From: Siphonodentalium dalli
Lineage: Eukaryota > Mollusca > Scaphopoda > Gadilida > Siphonodentaliidae
NCBI GenBank assembly: GCA_032622095.1
Contig: CP136062.1
Coordinates: 52,095,349-52,159,348 of the forward strand
DNA length: 64,000 nucleotides
Reading direction: 5' to 3'
The translations under genes were made by a program, and so were the position numbers. Positions 20,046-31,197 of this stretch are shown here, one piece after another. The notes under the pieces were generated by a model. The model was not told where the DNA came from, did no database searches, and saw only the letters and a list, made by a program, of their open reading frames with translations. How positions within the stretch are numbered: position 1 is the first letter of the stretch; every line of letters starts with the position of its first letter.

Positions 20046-20957
20046 CATCAACAGTCTTGTAACAAAAGCTTTTAAACTGTAAAACTATATATAAAATAAG
20101 CTTAGATCTCTCTTGATAAAGCTTAACATGGTATTATAAAACAGCCCACTAATAAATCAAAGAGACTCGATACTAAAACAGTCCTATAAACAAAAAAAGC
20201 TTCGAGAAATGTAAAACTTAAAATTAATAAAATAAGAATAAAATATCAAGAGAAAAATTTAAATATTGAGTTACATAAAACTGAATAAAATGTATAGTAA
20301 TAACATACCGGAAGCAAAAATAAAAATAATAATATTGCATTCTCTATAAAACGTAAAAGGTATAAAAAATAAATATAAATCTTACTTGTAAGTTGTTGGG
20401 TTTTTTTATGCGAGAGATAAATTTGTTTGTTAAAAATTGGATGTCTTTTGAAATTGGCAAACACATTATATTATAAAATAAGGATAAAATAGCAAAATTA
20501 AAATATAAAATATAAAAAGTAAAACAAAAGTAAACTGTATATCAATATAATAGCAAGATAAAAAAAATTAAACTATTTATTTTAAATTGACAAATTAAAT
20601 AAAGAATTGCAATTAAATTAGAAGTGATGGCAATTTGTACGACACATAGTAACATGCATGATGCAGCATCTCATGCATGTTTTATTGTGATATAATCTTA
20701 CAGTACCTATTGAAACAAATATCTTCCACATTCTCTGATCGTATAATCCACACAAGGCGGCTGTCGTCTGCCGAATGTCGTTACTAGAAGACGAGGCTGT
20801 TAATTGCGAATCGATGCACATATCTGCATATCACTGACGTGTTACGACGCACTTGACGGATCGAACATAAACAACTATTGTTCGGCGTCGTCTTGGAGGA
20901 AGTATTCTATTGTTTAAACAAAATGGTTAGTTGATCAATGCTATCCCGCAGTTCTAT
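20046..20957. other. AT-rich stretch, no gene recognised
   Basis: 20200-20620 is extremely A/T-rich, with many 'aaataaaat' runs. No protein-like frame, hairpin or family repeat was recognised. Confidence 0.5.
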
Positions 20958-21345
20958 CTGTATGTCACGCGGTGAAGCTGAATTATTCATTGTCGAATGG
21001 TTGCGTGCAACCAATCACCCAGCATCTCCCAAACGTGCAATACGTCACACATGATATCACAAACGTGCATCGCGAGACCCAGGATATCTCAAACGTGTAC
21101 AACGTCACCCATGATATCTCAAACGTGCATAGCAGCACCCATGATCCAACAAACGTTCATAACATCATACATGATCTCCCAAATATGCATAACGTCATTG
21201 AGGATATCACAAACGTGTATAACGTCACATATATAGGGTCTCCCAAACGTACATAACGTCACCAGGATCTCATATAACGTCACCCATGATGTCATAAACG
21301 TGCATAATGTCACCCAGGTTCTCCCAAAATGTGCATAATGTCACC
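20958..21345. repeat. 30-bp minisatellite, sub-array 1 with leader
   Basis: A leader ('gttgcgtgcaaccaatcaccca') is followed by ~30-base units of the type 'aacgtcacccatgatctcac' + 'aaacgtgcat'. Unit length divides by 3, so long repetitive frames appear on both strands; they are not genes. Each unit has ACGTCA and CGTG cores. Confidence 0.92.
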
Positions 21346-21360
21346 AATGATCTCAAAAAT

Positions 21361-21800
21361 TTGTATCTATCACGCGAAGCATATATAATTCAGACTGAAT
21401 ATATTGGTCATTGACGGCTGGTTGCGTTCAACCAATCACCCAACATCTCCCAAACGTGCATAACGTCACTAAAGATGTACCACAAACGTGCATAACGTCA
21501 CCCAATATCTGACAAACGTGCATAACGTCACCCAAGATTTACCATAAACGTGCATAACGTCACCCAAGATCTCACAAACGTGCATAACATCACCCAGGAT
21601 CTCACAAACGTGCATGACGTCAGACATGAGTTCACAAACGTGCATGACGTCAGACATGAGTTCACAAATGGCACACGGGAACACACAGTGTGCATGACGT
21701 TACGCAGGAACCCACAAACGTGAATATCTGCACTCAGGGTCTCACAAACGCCACCTAGGATAAACCAAACGTGGATAACGTCACATAGGAACTTACGAAA
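21361..21800. repeat. 30-bp minisatellite, sub-array 2 with leader
   Basis: The same leader as sub-array 1 (starting about 21361-21440) and the same 30-base unit recur, so a leader-plus-array block was duplicated. Units near 21600-21660 are almost identical to each other, which suggests recent expansion. Confidence 0.92.
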
Positions 21801-21857
21801 ACAGATGGGAGTGAGCTCAGAAGTGAGCACACGGACCAGACAGACAATGGCTTCGAA

Positions 21858-21900
21858 CAGGGTTCGCGCTGCAAATTGCCAAATGTGCCAATGGGACTAA
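21858..21900. mobile_element. hAT-like element end fragment
   Basis: 'cagggttcgcgctgcaaatt' and 'tgccaatggga' match the left end of the element at 22830-23325. The foldback element begins immediately after it, so this relic is probably the insertion target or a captured flank. Confidence 0.6.
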
Positions 21901-22747
21901 TGTATGGGGCGCCATTCCTGCAAATATTCGTTTTCGGAGATATCTCCTCGTAATTCGGAGATATCTCCTCGGTTTCGAGGAGATATCTCCTTGGAATTGC
22001 AATTCCTAGCAGATATCTTCTTGGAATATGGACCATTATGGAGATATCTCCTTGAATCCAAGGAGATATCTGCTTGGATTATGGAGATATCTCCTTGGAT
22101 CCTAGGAGATATCTCCTCGCAACTACGAGATATCTGGTTGAAATATTTCCAACGAGATATCTCCTTGAAACCGAGGAGATATCTCCATAATCCAAGCAGA
22201 TATCTGCTCGGATTATGGAGATATCTCCTTGAAATAGTTTTCAACGAGATATATCATTGGACCCAAGGAGATATCTCCATATTCCAAGCAGATATCTCCT
22301 TGAAAATATTCCAAGCAGATATCTGCTTGGATTACGGAGATATCTCCTTGGAAAACCGCGGCCATGAAATATTAATGATTTCTCCACAGTACATATACGT
22401 TTTTTCCATTTTTCTCGAAATACATCCAAGCAGATATCTGCTCGGAATATGGAGATATCTCCTTGAAATATTTTTCAAGCAGATATCTCCATAATGCGAG
22501 CAGATATCTGCTTGGATCCAAGGAGATATCTCCTTGGATCCAAGCAGATATCTGCTCGCATTATGGAGATATCTCATCGGTTTCAAGGAGATATCTCCTT
22601 GAAAATATTTCCGAGGAGATATCTCCATATTCCAAGCAGATATCTCCTTGAAACCGAGGAGATATCTCCATAATGCGAGCAGATATCTGCTTGGATCCAA
22701 GGAGATATCTCCGAAAACGAATATTTGCAGGGATGGCGCCCCATACA
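21901..22747. mobile_element. Foldback element built from AGATATCT palindromes
   Basis: The ends are ~45-base inverted repeats: TGTATGGGGCGCCATTCCTG at left, with the complement at right (the sixth base from the centre differs), each running into 'cgttttcGGAGATATCTCC'. Everything between is a chain of tens of GGAGATATCTCC, GCAGATATCTGC and mixed forms, spaced by short linkers such as TTGGATCCAA, 'ttgaaatattttcaa' and 'attatg'. Units are themselves palindromes and linkers are often palindromes. The only non-repetitive insert is at about 22365-22425. Overlapping frames with Arg-Tyr-Leu and Asp-Ile-Ser repeats on both strands are artefacts. No target duplication could be fixed. Confidence 0.92.
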
Positions 22748-22829
22748 AATGGGAATAATGTTGTGTTTGAAAACTCGTTTAGAGCGTGTAAACAAACCCT
22801 GCAGTCTTGCGCAATGATGACCACTGTCG

Positions 22830-23325
22830 CAGGGTTCGCACTGCCACTTGCCAAAATTGCCAATGGCAAAAATAATTAATATTTGGCAAAAATATTTTCA
22901 TTTGGCAAAAGTTTTGGCAAGTCACTTTTTAATTCCTCAAGAAAGTTCAAAAATATTGGTCAATCAATACCATTCATTTCACAATATAATTATATTAGTG
23001 GTGTTTTATAAGGTCTAGGAAAAGTTAACACCTTTATTAAGATGGAGTTATTATGATAGCATTAGTATTGATGGGTGGTGGTGTGTATATAGCTAATCCT
23101 CTTGAAATGTGCCCTTCTGATGAAGCAACCTTTCTACAATTTTATTGTTCGGTGAGTGCTTTATTGTTGTATGATAGACCATAATATAAGATTCAATATC
23201 GCAGAAAATTATACTATCAGGGATAGCATTTGGCAAATTCTAAAAAAAATTGGCAATCAATATTTTTCATTTGGCAAATCATGATTTTGATGGCAAAAGT
23301 AAATTTTTATCCAGCGCGGACCCTG
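22830..23325. mobile_element. Non-autonomous hAT-like element, 496 bp
   Basis: Left end CAGGGTTCGCACTG and right end CAGCGCGGACCCTG are inverted repeats of the CAGGG type typical of hAT. Flanks are CACTGTCG (left) and ACTGTCTG (right), consistent with an 8-bp duplication that lost one base. The interior repeats 'ttggcaaa' and has no coding capacity. Confidence 0.75.
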
Positions 23326-23917
23326 ACTGTCTGATTCATTCGAGCGAAGGCTTCAGTTGCTGCAGGAAGTCCCGATCAATGACCAGAAACAACTGATACA
23401 GTGCATAAGATACTGCAGATTCACATCCCATCAATTAATATTTTCTATCCGGAGTGATACTGAACAGGTTAAAATAAATAATGCTTGGTGATTTTGGTAG
23501 TTGTACGAACTTTTCAATGATGGAGTACCTTTCTCTGAAGCATATAGTAAATTATATTGAACTTCGTGATCTCCTTTATAATTCACGGAAAACCAATTTT
23601 GAAGAATGTCAGATACCGGTTCCGACCCAACTCAATTTGGAATCGTGATAACGCAACTCATTGTGAAGAACCCACACTAATTAAATTCATGCCATATGGG
23701 GTCCCCATCGGATATTCCGCGTGGATTAAACATTGGTATATAAGCCTTGTCACTGGTTCGCGATTTTCAAGATGGCCGATGGTTCCATATGGACATGATA
23801 TATAGTTTTAATAAGGCTGCGCCCATGCACCAATACCCCGTTTTATGCACTGTGTTCAATGCGTGGGATCACCTTTATCTGGCACTTGAAAGGGTTTGTT
23901 GAAAATGGATCGAGAAC

Positions 23918-24620
23918 TGCACGAGACTCTAACTGTTTCCTGATATACTCAAAAATAGCTTGTGTGTATGTATCTCTCTGCCTGTTGATGCATGAGACTC
24001 TAACTGTTTCATGATATACTCACACGTAAATTGTGTATGTATCTCTCTGCCTGTTGATGCATGAGACTCTAACTGTTTCCTGATATACTCACACGTAGAT
24101 TGTGTGTATGTATCTCTCTGCCTGTTGATGCATGAGACTCTAACTGTTTCATTTCGGCCAATTTGGCCGGTTACTTCATGTGAGTTTTTCATTTCCTGAT
24201 ATACCCACACGTAGATTGTGTGTATGTATCTCTCTGCCTGTTGATGCATGAGACTCTAACTATTTCATGATATACTCACACGTAGATTGTGTGTATGTAT
24301 CTCTCTGCCTGTTGATGCATGAGACTCTAACTATTTCATGATATACTCACACGTAGATTGTATGTATGTATCTCTCTGCCTGTTGATGCATGAGACTCTA
24401 ACTGTTTCCTGATATACTCACACGTAGATTGTGTGTATGTATCTCTCTGCCTGTTGATGCATGAGACTCTAACTGTTTCATGATATACTCACACGTAGAT
24501 TGTGTGTATGTATCTCTCTGCTTGTTGATGCATGAGACTCTAACTGTTTCCTGATATACTCACACGTAGATTGTGTGTATGTATCTCTCTGCCTGTTGAT
24601 GCATGAGACTCTAACTGTTT
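23918..24620. repeat. 71-bp satellite array 1, ~9-10 units
   Basis: The unit contains 'gagactctaactgtttcatg', 'atatactcacacgtagattg' and 'tgtgtatgtatctctctgcc'. One unit (24150-24191) carries an inserted 42-base copy of the start of the duplicated block that adjoins the array at 24621. The 71-base period gives shifting frames; the His/Arg-rich 'proteins' are artefacts. Confidence 0.97.
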
Positions 24621-26552
24621 CATTTCGGCCAATTTGGCCGGTTACTTCATGTGAGTTTTTCATCTGACATGTGTGTCGGAATAATGATGTGGAGGATTTA
24701 TGTAAATGTTAGCCCAAACTACATTTCCAAGTAACGATGGTTTTGTTGTTTATTTTGAGGAATAATACCGCGTCAGATGAATTCAGCCCAAATATGTTAA
24801 CAGTTGTCGTGTAAAACATTCGGCAGTAAGTTAGCGTTATTTAGTATTTGTGGATGTCCTTTAACATGGGGAAAATAGACTACTGCGCTTGAACGAGCAT
24901 GTGAATTGTCGTTTTTAATGTATAGCAACTTTATAATCAATAACAGAGGCATTCTCTGTCAAATAAGGTCGCTCTATTTACGATACCAATTGGGGAACTT
25001 TGTAAATTAAATTACGCGTAAACTTAACCTGCTGCAAATAGAAAAGGTGTCGGAATCGGCGTACTCGCCCCAGGGCTAACTCGCCCAATCGGCGCGTGCC
25101 AACTCGGAATAAAAGGCCAACTCGGAATAAAAGATGCATACGGGGTGTTATATGGCGTTTGGTCCGTTGTTTCTCAATGAATATTATTGAAATTTGGTGT
25201 ATATGTCCGGGCTGGGACATGGAATACAACAACGTTTGAATTGTTTTTAAATTTACAAATTTGTTGATTTTATTCATTTTGTTTTCGTTCTGAAACACAC
25301 TATAAAGTGTATATAATATAATAACGAACACGAGACATACATAATTTATGAACTGTTAACAAAAGATATCAAATTCAATACATGACAAAGATGACTCAGT
25401 GGAGTTTATAAAGTGAACATAAAAACATTGAGGTAAGAATCTTTTTAAGGAATTCAACTTTATTTAATGATAATAAACACATAAATTAAAATAACAAACA
25501 TGAGACATACATGATTTATAAACTGTTAACAAAAGATATCAAACTCAATACATGACAAAGATGACTCAGTGAAGTTTATAAAGTGAACATAAAAATATTA
25601 AGGTAAAAATCTTTTTAAGCATTACTAAACCGTTTAGCACAGTCCACTTCACTCATCCGATCATCACTAAACTTCATATTTATCTTGATATTGATCTATC
25701 AGATGAGAGCAATCAAATATTTTTTTAATTTTATAGGAAAAAATGGTCGCCAGCGGCCATATTGCATTTACGTTATATGTTATCGCGTCATGTCGATATC
25801 TAGTATTACTTAGAAATTTCACCTTTCCAGATTCATAATTGCTCCATTGACTGTAACAGATGGAATTATTCCCCTCTTCGGATAGAGTGTCACTGAAACT
25901 TTATTTTGTCAGACTGTCTGTATAGTCACTGATTATATATGGCAATAATCTGTAATAAGATGTAGCACTATTTTATTTTATATTTACATGCAGTGCTGTT
26001 TTTATACAACAATTCTAATCCCCCCTAGATCATCATGTGATCGACCATACATCGCGCGAGGACCTGGTTGAATTAAGGTGGGTTTTTATGGATAACTTCT
26101 GTCCTCAAGCTAGATTATACTTATGACATTTAATGGCATGTTTCTAACATGGAGGGTTAGATATGCGTGAGACACCACCACTCTTCAATTCACACCAAGT
26201 TATCAGCTGTCATATTCGGATATTAGAACCCATAGCCATGATATATGGTTTATTTTGTGTATACTAGTAATATTGTTATTTTCAGTACCTTTATATACCA
26301 GTACTGTGTATAACAATGCATATACATTAATCCATGTATACATGTATATTGATTCAACGGATTCAGTGGTTTTGTCCATCAGTCTATCAAATTTGCGGGG
26401 AAAACATGGCCACAAGCAGTACACCCTGTTAAATTTCGAATTTGAATCAATTGGCGCACCCTGCAGCCAGCTTTTATTGGAGAACTTTTTCTCATGTGGA
26501 TAGTTTGGGTCACCGCTAGATGTGAGCCATGTTTTGTTCTCAAGCTGTTCTT
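24621..26552. repeat. Duplicated block, copy 2 (partner 2487-4443)
   Basis: See copy 1. Here the left edge abuts the 71-bp satellite. Relative to copy 1 it has a reshuffled segment at about 25040-25135 ('caactcggaataaaa' doubled). Confidence 0.85.
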
Positions 26553-26990
26553 GTGAAGACATCACTGCCAGCGGTGATCTTGAATTTTACTATTTTTATG
26601 GCTAAATAATTTGGTTGATCCTACAGACGACACCCCTTGTCCGATCGTCACCAGATTCCACAATGATCTTCTGGATAACCAGGGGGAGAGTAATCTAATT
26701 TTCCCGAATTTCGTTAAAAAACATTACCACAGGCAGCAATTTGGTATCTTACTGTTTGATCCTCTTTTGCGTGACTGAATTGTTTAGCAACTGTACAGTC
26801 ATATCCCTCATCTGATAGTCACCACACTTTATATTGATCTTCGGGCTGACAACTAGATGGGAGCTATCGAATGCTTTGAATTTTTTTGGAAAACATTGTC
26901 GCCAGCAGTCATCTTCTATTTTGGTTTTTATATACATGTATATCTCTTCATTCGGATAGCCAGTATTACGTAGGTACTTCAACTTTCCGC
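26203..26990 (-). other. Coding-like modules (SGDP / CFPKKF / GDYQM), copy 2
   Basis: Minus-strand open frames read LENKTWLTSSGDPNYPHEKK then CLWPCFPRKF (26203-26565) and DDCWRQCFPKKFKAFDSSHL then INIKCGDYQMRDM (26749-26982). A third weak echo (IIVESGDDRTRGVV) lies near 26640-26700. The recurring [basic/aromatic]-CFP-[RK]-KF and [IKV]-x-S/K-x-GD pattern suggests repeated modules of one unknown sequence. No start, splice pattern or family could be assigned. Confidence 0.3.
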
Positions 26991-27219
26991 ATTCCTGTCA
27001 TCATTTGAAATATAAAAATTTACCTGATACCATGCACCCTTCAAAATTTGTTTCGTCGTATCTATTTTAATGACCCGTATGGTAATATTGATACAGATAT
27101 ATTTGTCAAACATTTCTTTGTACAATATACAGGTATTTAGTTTGTAACTAAATCTAGAAATATATAATAGTAGCTGGTGGACCCTACTTCGTCCGGGATG
27201 TTCCCCTCTGATTTTCGGA

Positions 27220-27560
27220 GAATTGCGCGATTTAACCTTGAATTGACCATTTTAAAGGTGAACGTCATGTCGGGTCACGATTTGACCCGCCCAAAACACT
27301 CCCCGGACAAAAGTCACGACAAAAGTACCCGTCGAAATCCGCCCGGCTTTACCCGATTTGACCTTGAATTGACAATTTTGAATGTCAAGATCAGGTCAGG
27401 GTCATAATTTGACCGACCCGAAACACTCCTGGGACAAAAGTAACAGTAGGTATTATATTTCGTTGAAATACTTCGTTTTACCAGATTTGACCTTGAATTG
27501 ATCTTTTTGAATGTCAAAGTCAGGTCGGGATCAAGATTTGACCCGTCCAAATAGTCCAGA
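27220..27560. repeat. ~129-bp tandem repeat, three units
   Basis: Units start with 'gatttgaccttgaattga' at about 27227, 27355 and 27485 and include 'gtca-gtc-ggtca-gatttgaccc'. Diverged. Confidence 0.85.
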
Positions 27561-27892
27561 AACATGCCTACATCAGCACGTTCGAGAACATGGTCCCACG
27601 TGAAATTGGACCCGTCAATATTGCTCCCGGGATCGAAGTAGTCCTACACACAAATTTTTAGTCGGATCGGTCAAGGTCCAGAAACATGCCTATGAGCGAG
27701 GTCAAGTTGACACGTTAAATACCAAATCCGAGTCGGATCAGTCGAGCAGTGTTAGAGTCTATAACACATACACACATGCATTCATGCATACACACATACA
27801 TACAGACAGGTGTTCCAAAATGTATAATCGATAGCTACAACAATTCTATGGTAGATAGTTCACGGCCGACCTGATGCATGCATCTTAGTTTT

Positions 27893-28655
27893 CTTGTGAT
27901 ATACTCACACGTAGATTGTGTGTATGTATCTCTCTGCCTGTTGATGCATGAGACTCTAACTGTTTCATGATATACTCACACGTAGATTGTGTGTATGTAT
28001 ATCTCTGCCTGTTGATGCATGAGACTCTAACTGTTTCATGATATACTCACACGTAGATTGTGTTTGTATCTCTCTGCCTGTTGATGCATGAGACTCTAAC
28101 TATTTCATGATATACTCACACGTAGATTGTGTGTATGTATCTCTCTGCCTGTTGATGCATGAGACTCTAACTGTTTCATGATATACTCACACGTAGATTG
28201 TGTGTATGTATCTCTCTGCCTGTTGATGCATGAGACTCTAACTGTTTCATGATATACTCACACGTATATTGTGTGTATGTATCTCTCTGCCTGTTGATGC
28301 ATGAGACTCTAACTGTTTCCTGATATACTCACACGTAGATTGTGTGTATGTATCTCTCTGCCTGTTGATGCATGAGACTCTAACTATTTCATGATATACT
28401 CAAAAATAGCTTGTGTGTATGTATCTCTCTGCCTGTTGATGCATGAGACTCTAACTGTTTCCTGATATACTCACACGTAGATTGTGTGTATGTATCTCTC
28501 TGCCTGTTGATGCATGAGACTCTAACTGTTTCATGATATACTCACACGTAGATTGTGTGTGTCTCTCTCTACCTGTTGATGCATGAGACTCTAACTGTTT
28601 CCTGATATACTCACACGTAGATTGTGTGTATGTATCTCTCTGCATGTTGATGATT
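27893..28655. repeat. 71-bp satellite array 2, ~10-11 units
   Basis: Same 71-base unit and orientation as array 1, 3.3 kb away. Two variant units with 'caaaaatagcttg' occur, one in each array, which indicates exchange between arrays or a common source. Confidence 0.97.
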
Positions 28656-28659
28656 GTTT

Positions 28660-29170
28660 GACTCCAATAAGTGAGACCACTAACTCGCGGTAATCCGCCA
28701 TTTTGTCTCCGGAGGTCAAAGTTAAGAAGTAGCATCTATTTTTAGTATATGGCTCCAGTCTGGGAATTCCCAAAATAAAATGGCAACAGTTCGTTACCGA
28801 ATAGCAGGTGCGAAAACTTCATAAAACTAATTAAACAATCACCCTGGATACATACAATACATAGGTTTCACGCAGTAGATGGATTGAGTGTATGTCTATG
28901 TTTTTGCGTTATTTTTTTTATCGCAAATATTTATCAGTATCTTATGGGAAGTTCGTTGACAAAAGAGGGCGTCCGTCGCTTAAGCGTCTGAATGTCCACA
29001 TCGTCACCAGATCCTAACTCTGTAGATGACATGGCCACAAAACAATTCTTAAACCCGTAGTTGCACTCAGAATAACAGAAATTAAACCATAAAATGCTGA
29101 TAAAAAAATGCTCGCACTCAGCTGTCGAATGTTTACAAATGGATGCTACTTCTTAACTTTGACCTTTTAC
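28660..29170. repeat. Candidate element with 23-bp inverted ends
   Basis: 'ggtcaaagttaagaagtagc' near 28713 and its exact complement near 29142 face each other. The interior is non-coding. No target duplication was found. Confidence 0.5.
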
Positions 29171-29177
29171 CGGTGGG

Positions 29178-29700
29178 TTGGGTAAAATGCTAGGAATCGG
29201 ACCATATGTACCCACAAGACCATATCTGAATATTGTCCAGAATAGCGACACAAAGTTTATGTTTTGCAAACTAAGAATTAGTAATCATAACTTGGAAATT
29301 GAAAAGGGTCGTCATAAACAGCCAAAAGTGTCACTTTGTGAAATAATTTGTAGGAAATGTAACATGGAAGTTGAGAATGAAGAGTACTTCCTTATGAGCT
29401 GCAACATATATGATAAGATGCGTAAACACTTCTTTGATGAGATATATAGGGATGCCGAGTGATTGAATGATGGCCAAATATTCCAATACATAATGTAAAA
29501 CAATTAGCCTCACGCATGCAGCATAATCTGCAACATGGTCCGGACATTTATCAAAGAAAGGTCAAATTCTACTGATATAATTATGAAACAATTATTACAG
29601 TATATATATTATGTTTAAATCATTGTTGAAATTTTTATATATATTTGTTATTTTGACATAAATTATGTCTCGTGTGGACGTTTTTATGTCATTAAACTAT
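29178..29700 (+). pseudogene. LINE ORF2 C-terminal fragment and tail
   Basis: A 94-residue frame (29178-29462) ends with CRKCNMEVENEEYFLMSC, the Cys-x2-Cys ... Cys motif found at the C-terminus of the large LINE at 52.5-53.3 kb (LCTLCKNGIGDEYHLMITC). It is 5'-truncated, as is usual for LINE copies. The AT-rich DNA after the stop is its likely 3' tail; its end is uncertain. Confidence 0.7.
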
Positions 29701-29960
29701 CTCTCTGAGGCTTGCTCGGGTTGCATCATGCATGGCGATTAACACTGACTGAGTTTGATTTCGTGTCGGGTTGTCGGTTTCGTCTCTACATAATTATGGT
29801 ATACCGACTGTCTGCACGAAATATTTGCCATCTTGTTGGCACTGGGTTGCCTGCATGCACCGGCCGATACCGACTGGCTGCTCATAAAATTACGGGATGC
29901 CGACATCGGTACGGCACCGGCCAGTACAGATTCACCATCAAATTCCATCCTAGAAAATGC

Positions 29961-30603
29961 TTAAAGGGGTACTGTACCCCAATTTCAATAAATTCCTGGT
30001 GACAATAGCTATCTAATATCAATATTATATTTTAAAATAACTAATTTGAGTCGATGATGTCTACTGAAAACCTTCCGGTTAACAGGCTATCATAAATATA
30101 AAATTGAATTATTTAATATAAATCAATTTATGGCTGGAGTCATAAAATGGAGAATTATGCCATTACGAGTTACCGTTCTTGAAATCTCATATGTTGGGTG
30201 ACTTTTATCGACGGCCGTTCGCGAACATTATTGAGTTGCAAACAAAACATGTTACCTGCAAAAGAAAGGCCCGCTATAACCGATTCGGAAAAAAACGAGA
30301 AAGAAACAAGATTCAAAGCGTCAAGTATTTTTATAGGGAGTGAGATTGTTCGATGAATTAAAGAGATTGAAGCTGCGAACAACGAACTTCCGGTTCTTCA
30401 TGCGACCTGCGTTTTCTCCGGTGAAGGTCAAAAACATGGCGCGTAGTTTGAAATCGTAATATTTGTGTTTCCAAGATCAATATTTTCTTCGCTAAATTAG
30501 GTTTATACGAAACTCGTATAACGCGAACACAATCTAACTTGAAAGTTATTTCAGTGGGAGTAAATAAAAAAATCGTCTATCTCTGTGTACAGTACCCCTT
30601 TAA
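29961..30603. mobile_element. TTAA-MITE family A, copy 1
   Basis: It begins TTAAAGGGGTACTGTACCCC and ends with the reverse complement form GTACAGTACCCCTTTAA. TTAA is present on both sides. The terminal 15-mer GGGGTACTGTACCCC is itself a palindrome. Length is 643 bases, no coding capacity. Inserted in the first unit of the 245-bp repeat. Confidence 0.92.
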
Positions 30604-30677
30604 ATGTCAACTATTCAAGACTGTTTTTTACGACATAATGTTAAAATATGTCAAACAAGATTGTATCATGGTGATTC

Positions 30678-31197
30678 ATGATGGTAGTTGGCGATCCCAC
30701 AAGGGTGCGGTATACCTAATTTCCGTTATATCTGCGTTAAATGTCAATCATCATGAAAAACTAATTTATAAAGATAGATATATTCGAGAATGCTTGTAAA
30801 CACATAGCAGTGGTAACTCACTATCTGTCCCACTCTTTCCATCTCTTCTGCCTCAACTGATTCATAATAATTATACTATTCCTAATGTTTTGTTTTCTTG
30901 TTATTTTCATTTTCCCTCAACCTGTTCTCTTTAACTCGGTCTCTTGCCAAGTTGCCATACGCTCCTTCTACATACTATGCTGCATGCTTTTCTTTCCGAG
31001 GAGATAACTTCAAATAAGCGGTGAGGTGACCCGCTTGTTGTTAGATCCTCTTCACCCTCTTCTGTTCTAATCTGTCATATAAATCATAATGTTCAATGTC
31101 TTGTTTCATGTATACATGTATTAATTGAGGGTAGAAATAAATATTGTTTAAACCAAGGGTGCGGTATACCTCCATTGTGGGATCGCCAACTACCATT
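30678..31197. repeat. Hairpin interrupted by a LINE tail
   Basis: Left arm 'atggtagttggcgatcccac' and right arm 'gtgggatcgccaactaccat' are exact complements. They would lie next to each other, around one target copy, if 30718-31171 were absent. Confidence 0.85.
30718..31153 (+). mobile_element. 5'-truncated LINE insertion with 18-bp target duplication
   Basis: The insert is flanked by identical CAAGGGTGCGGTATACCT at 30700-30717 and 31154-31171. It begins in the last codons of an ORF2-like frame (ending KDRYIRECL at 30799), followed by a 3' UTR and a tail 'aataaatattgtttaaac'. This is the expected product of target-primed reverse transcription. Confidence 0.85.

Noticed and set aside
20972-21684. 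ORFs in the 30-bp minisatellite
   Set aside because: The period is a multiple of 3, so frames stay open by periodicity. No start context or domain is seen.
20958-21800. CRISPR-like array
   Set aside because: The units are contiguous and diverged with no unique spacers, and the genome is eukaryotic (spliced host gene, LINEs).
21904-22869. Several long overlapping ORFs on both strands (up to 196 residues)
   Set aside because: They are produced by the AGATATCT palindrome array, which lacks stops on both strands; the repeated Arg-Tyr-Leu and Asp-Ile-Ser peptides are by-products.
23929-24663. His/Arg-rich minus-strand ORFs
   Set aside because: Products of the 71-bp satellite; the same peptides recur at 28451-28773 in array 2.
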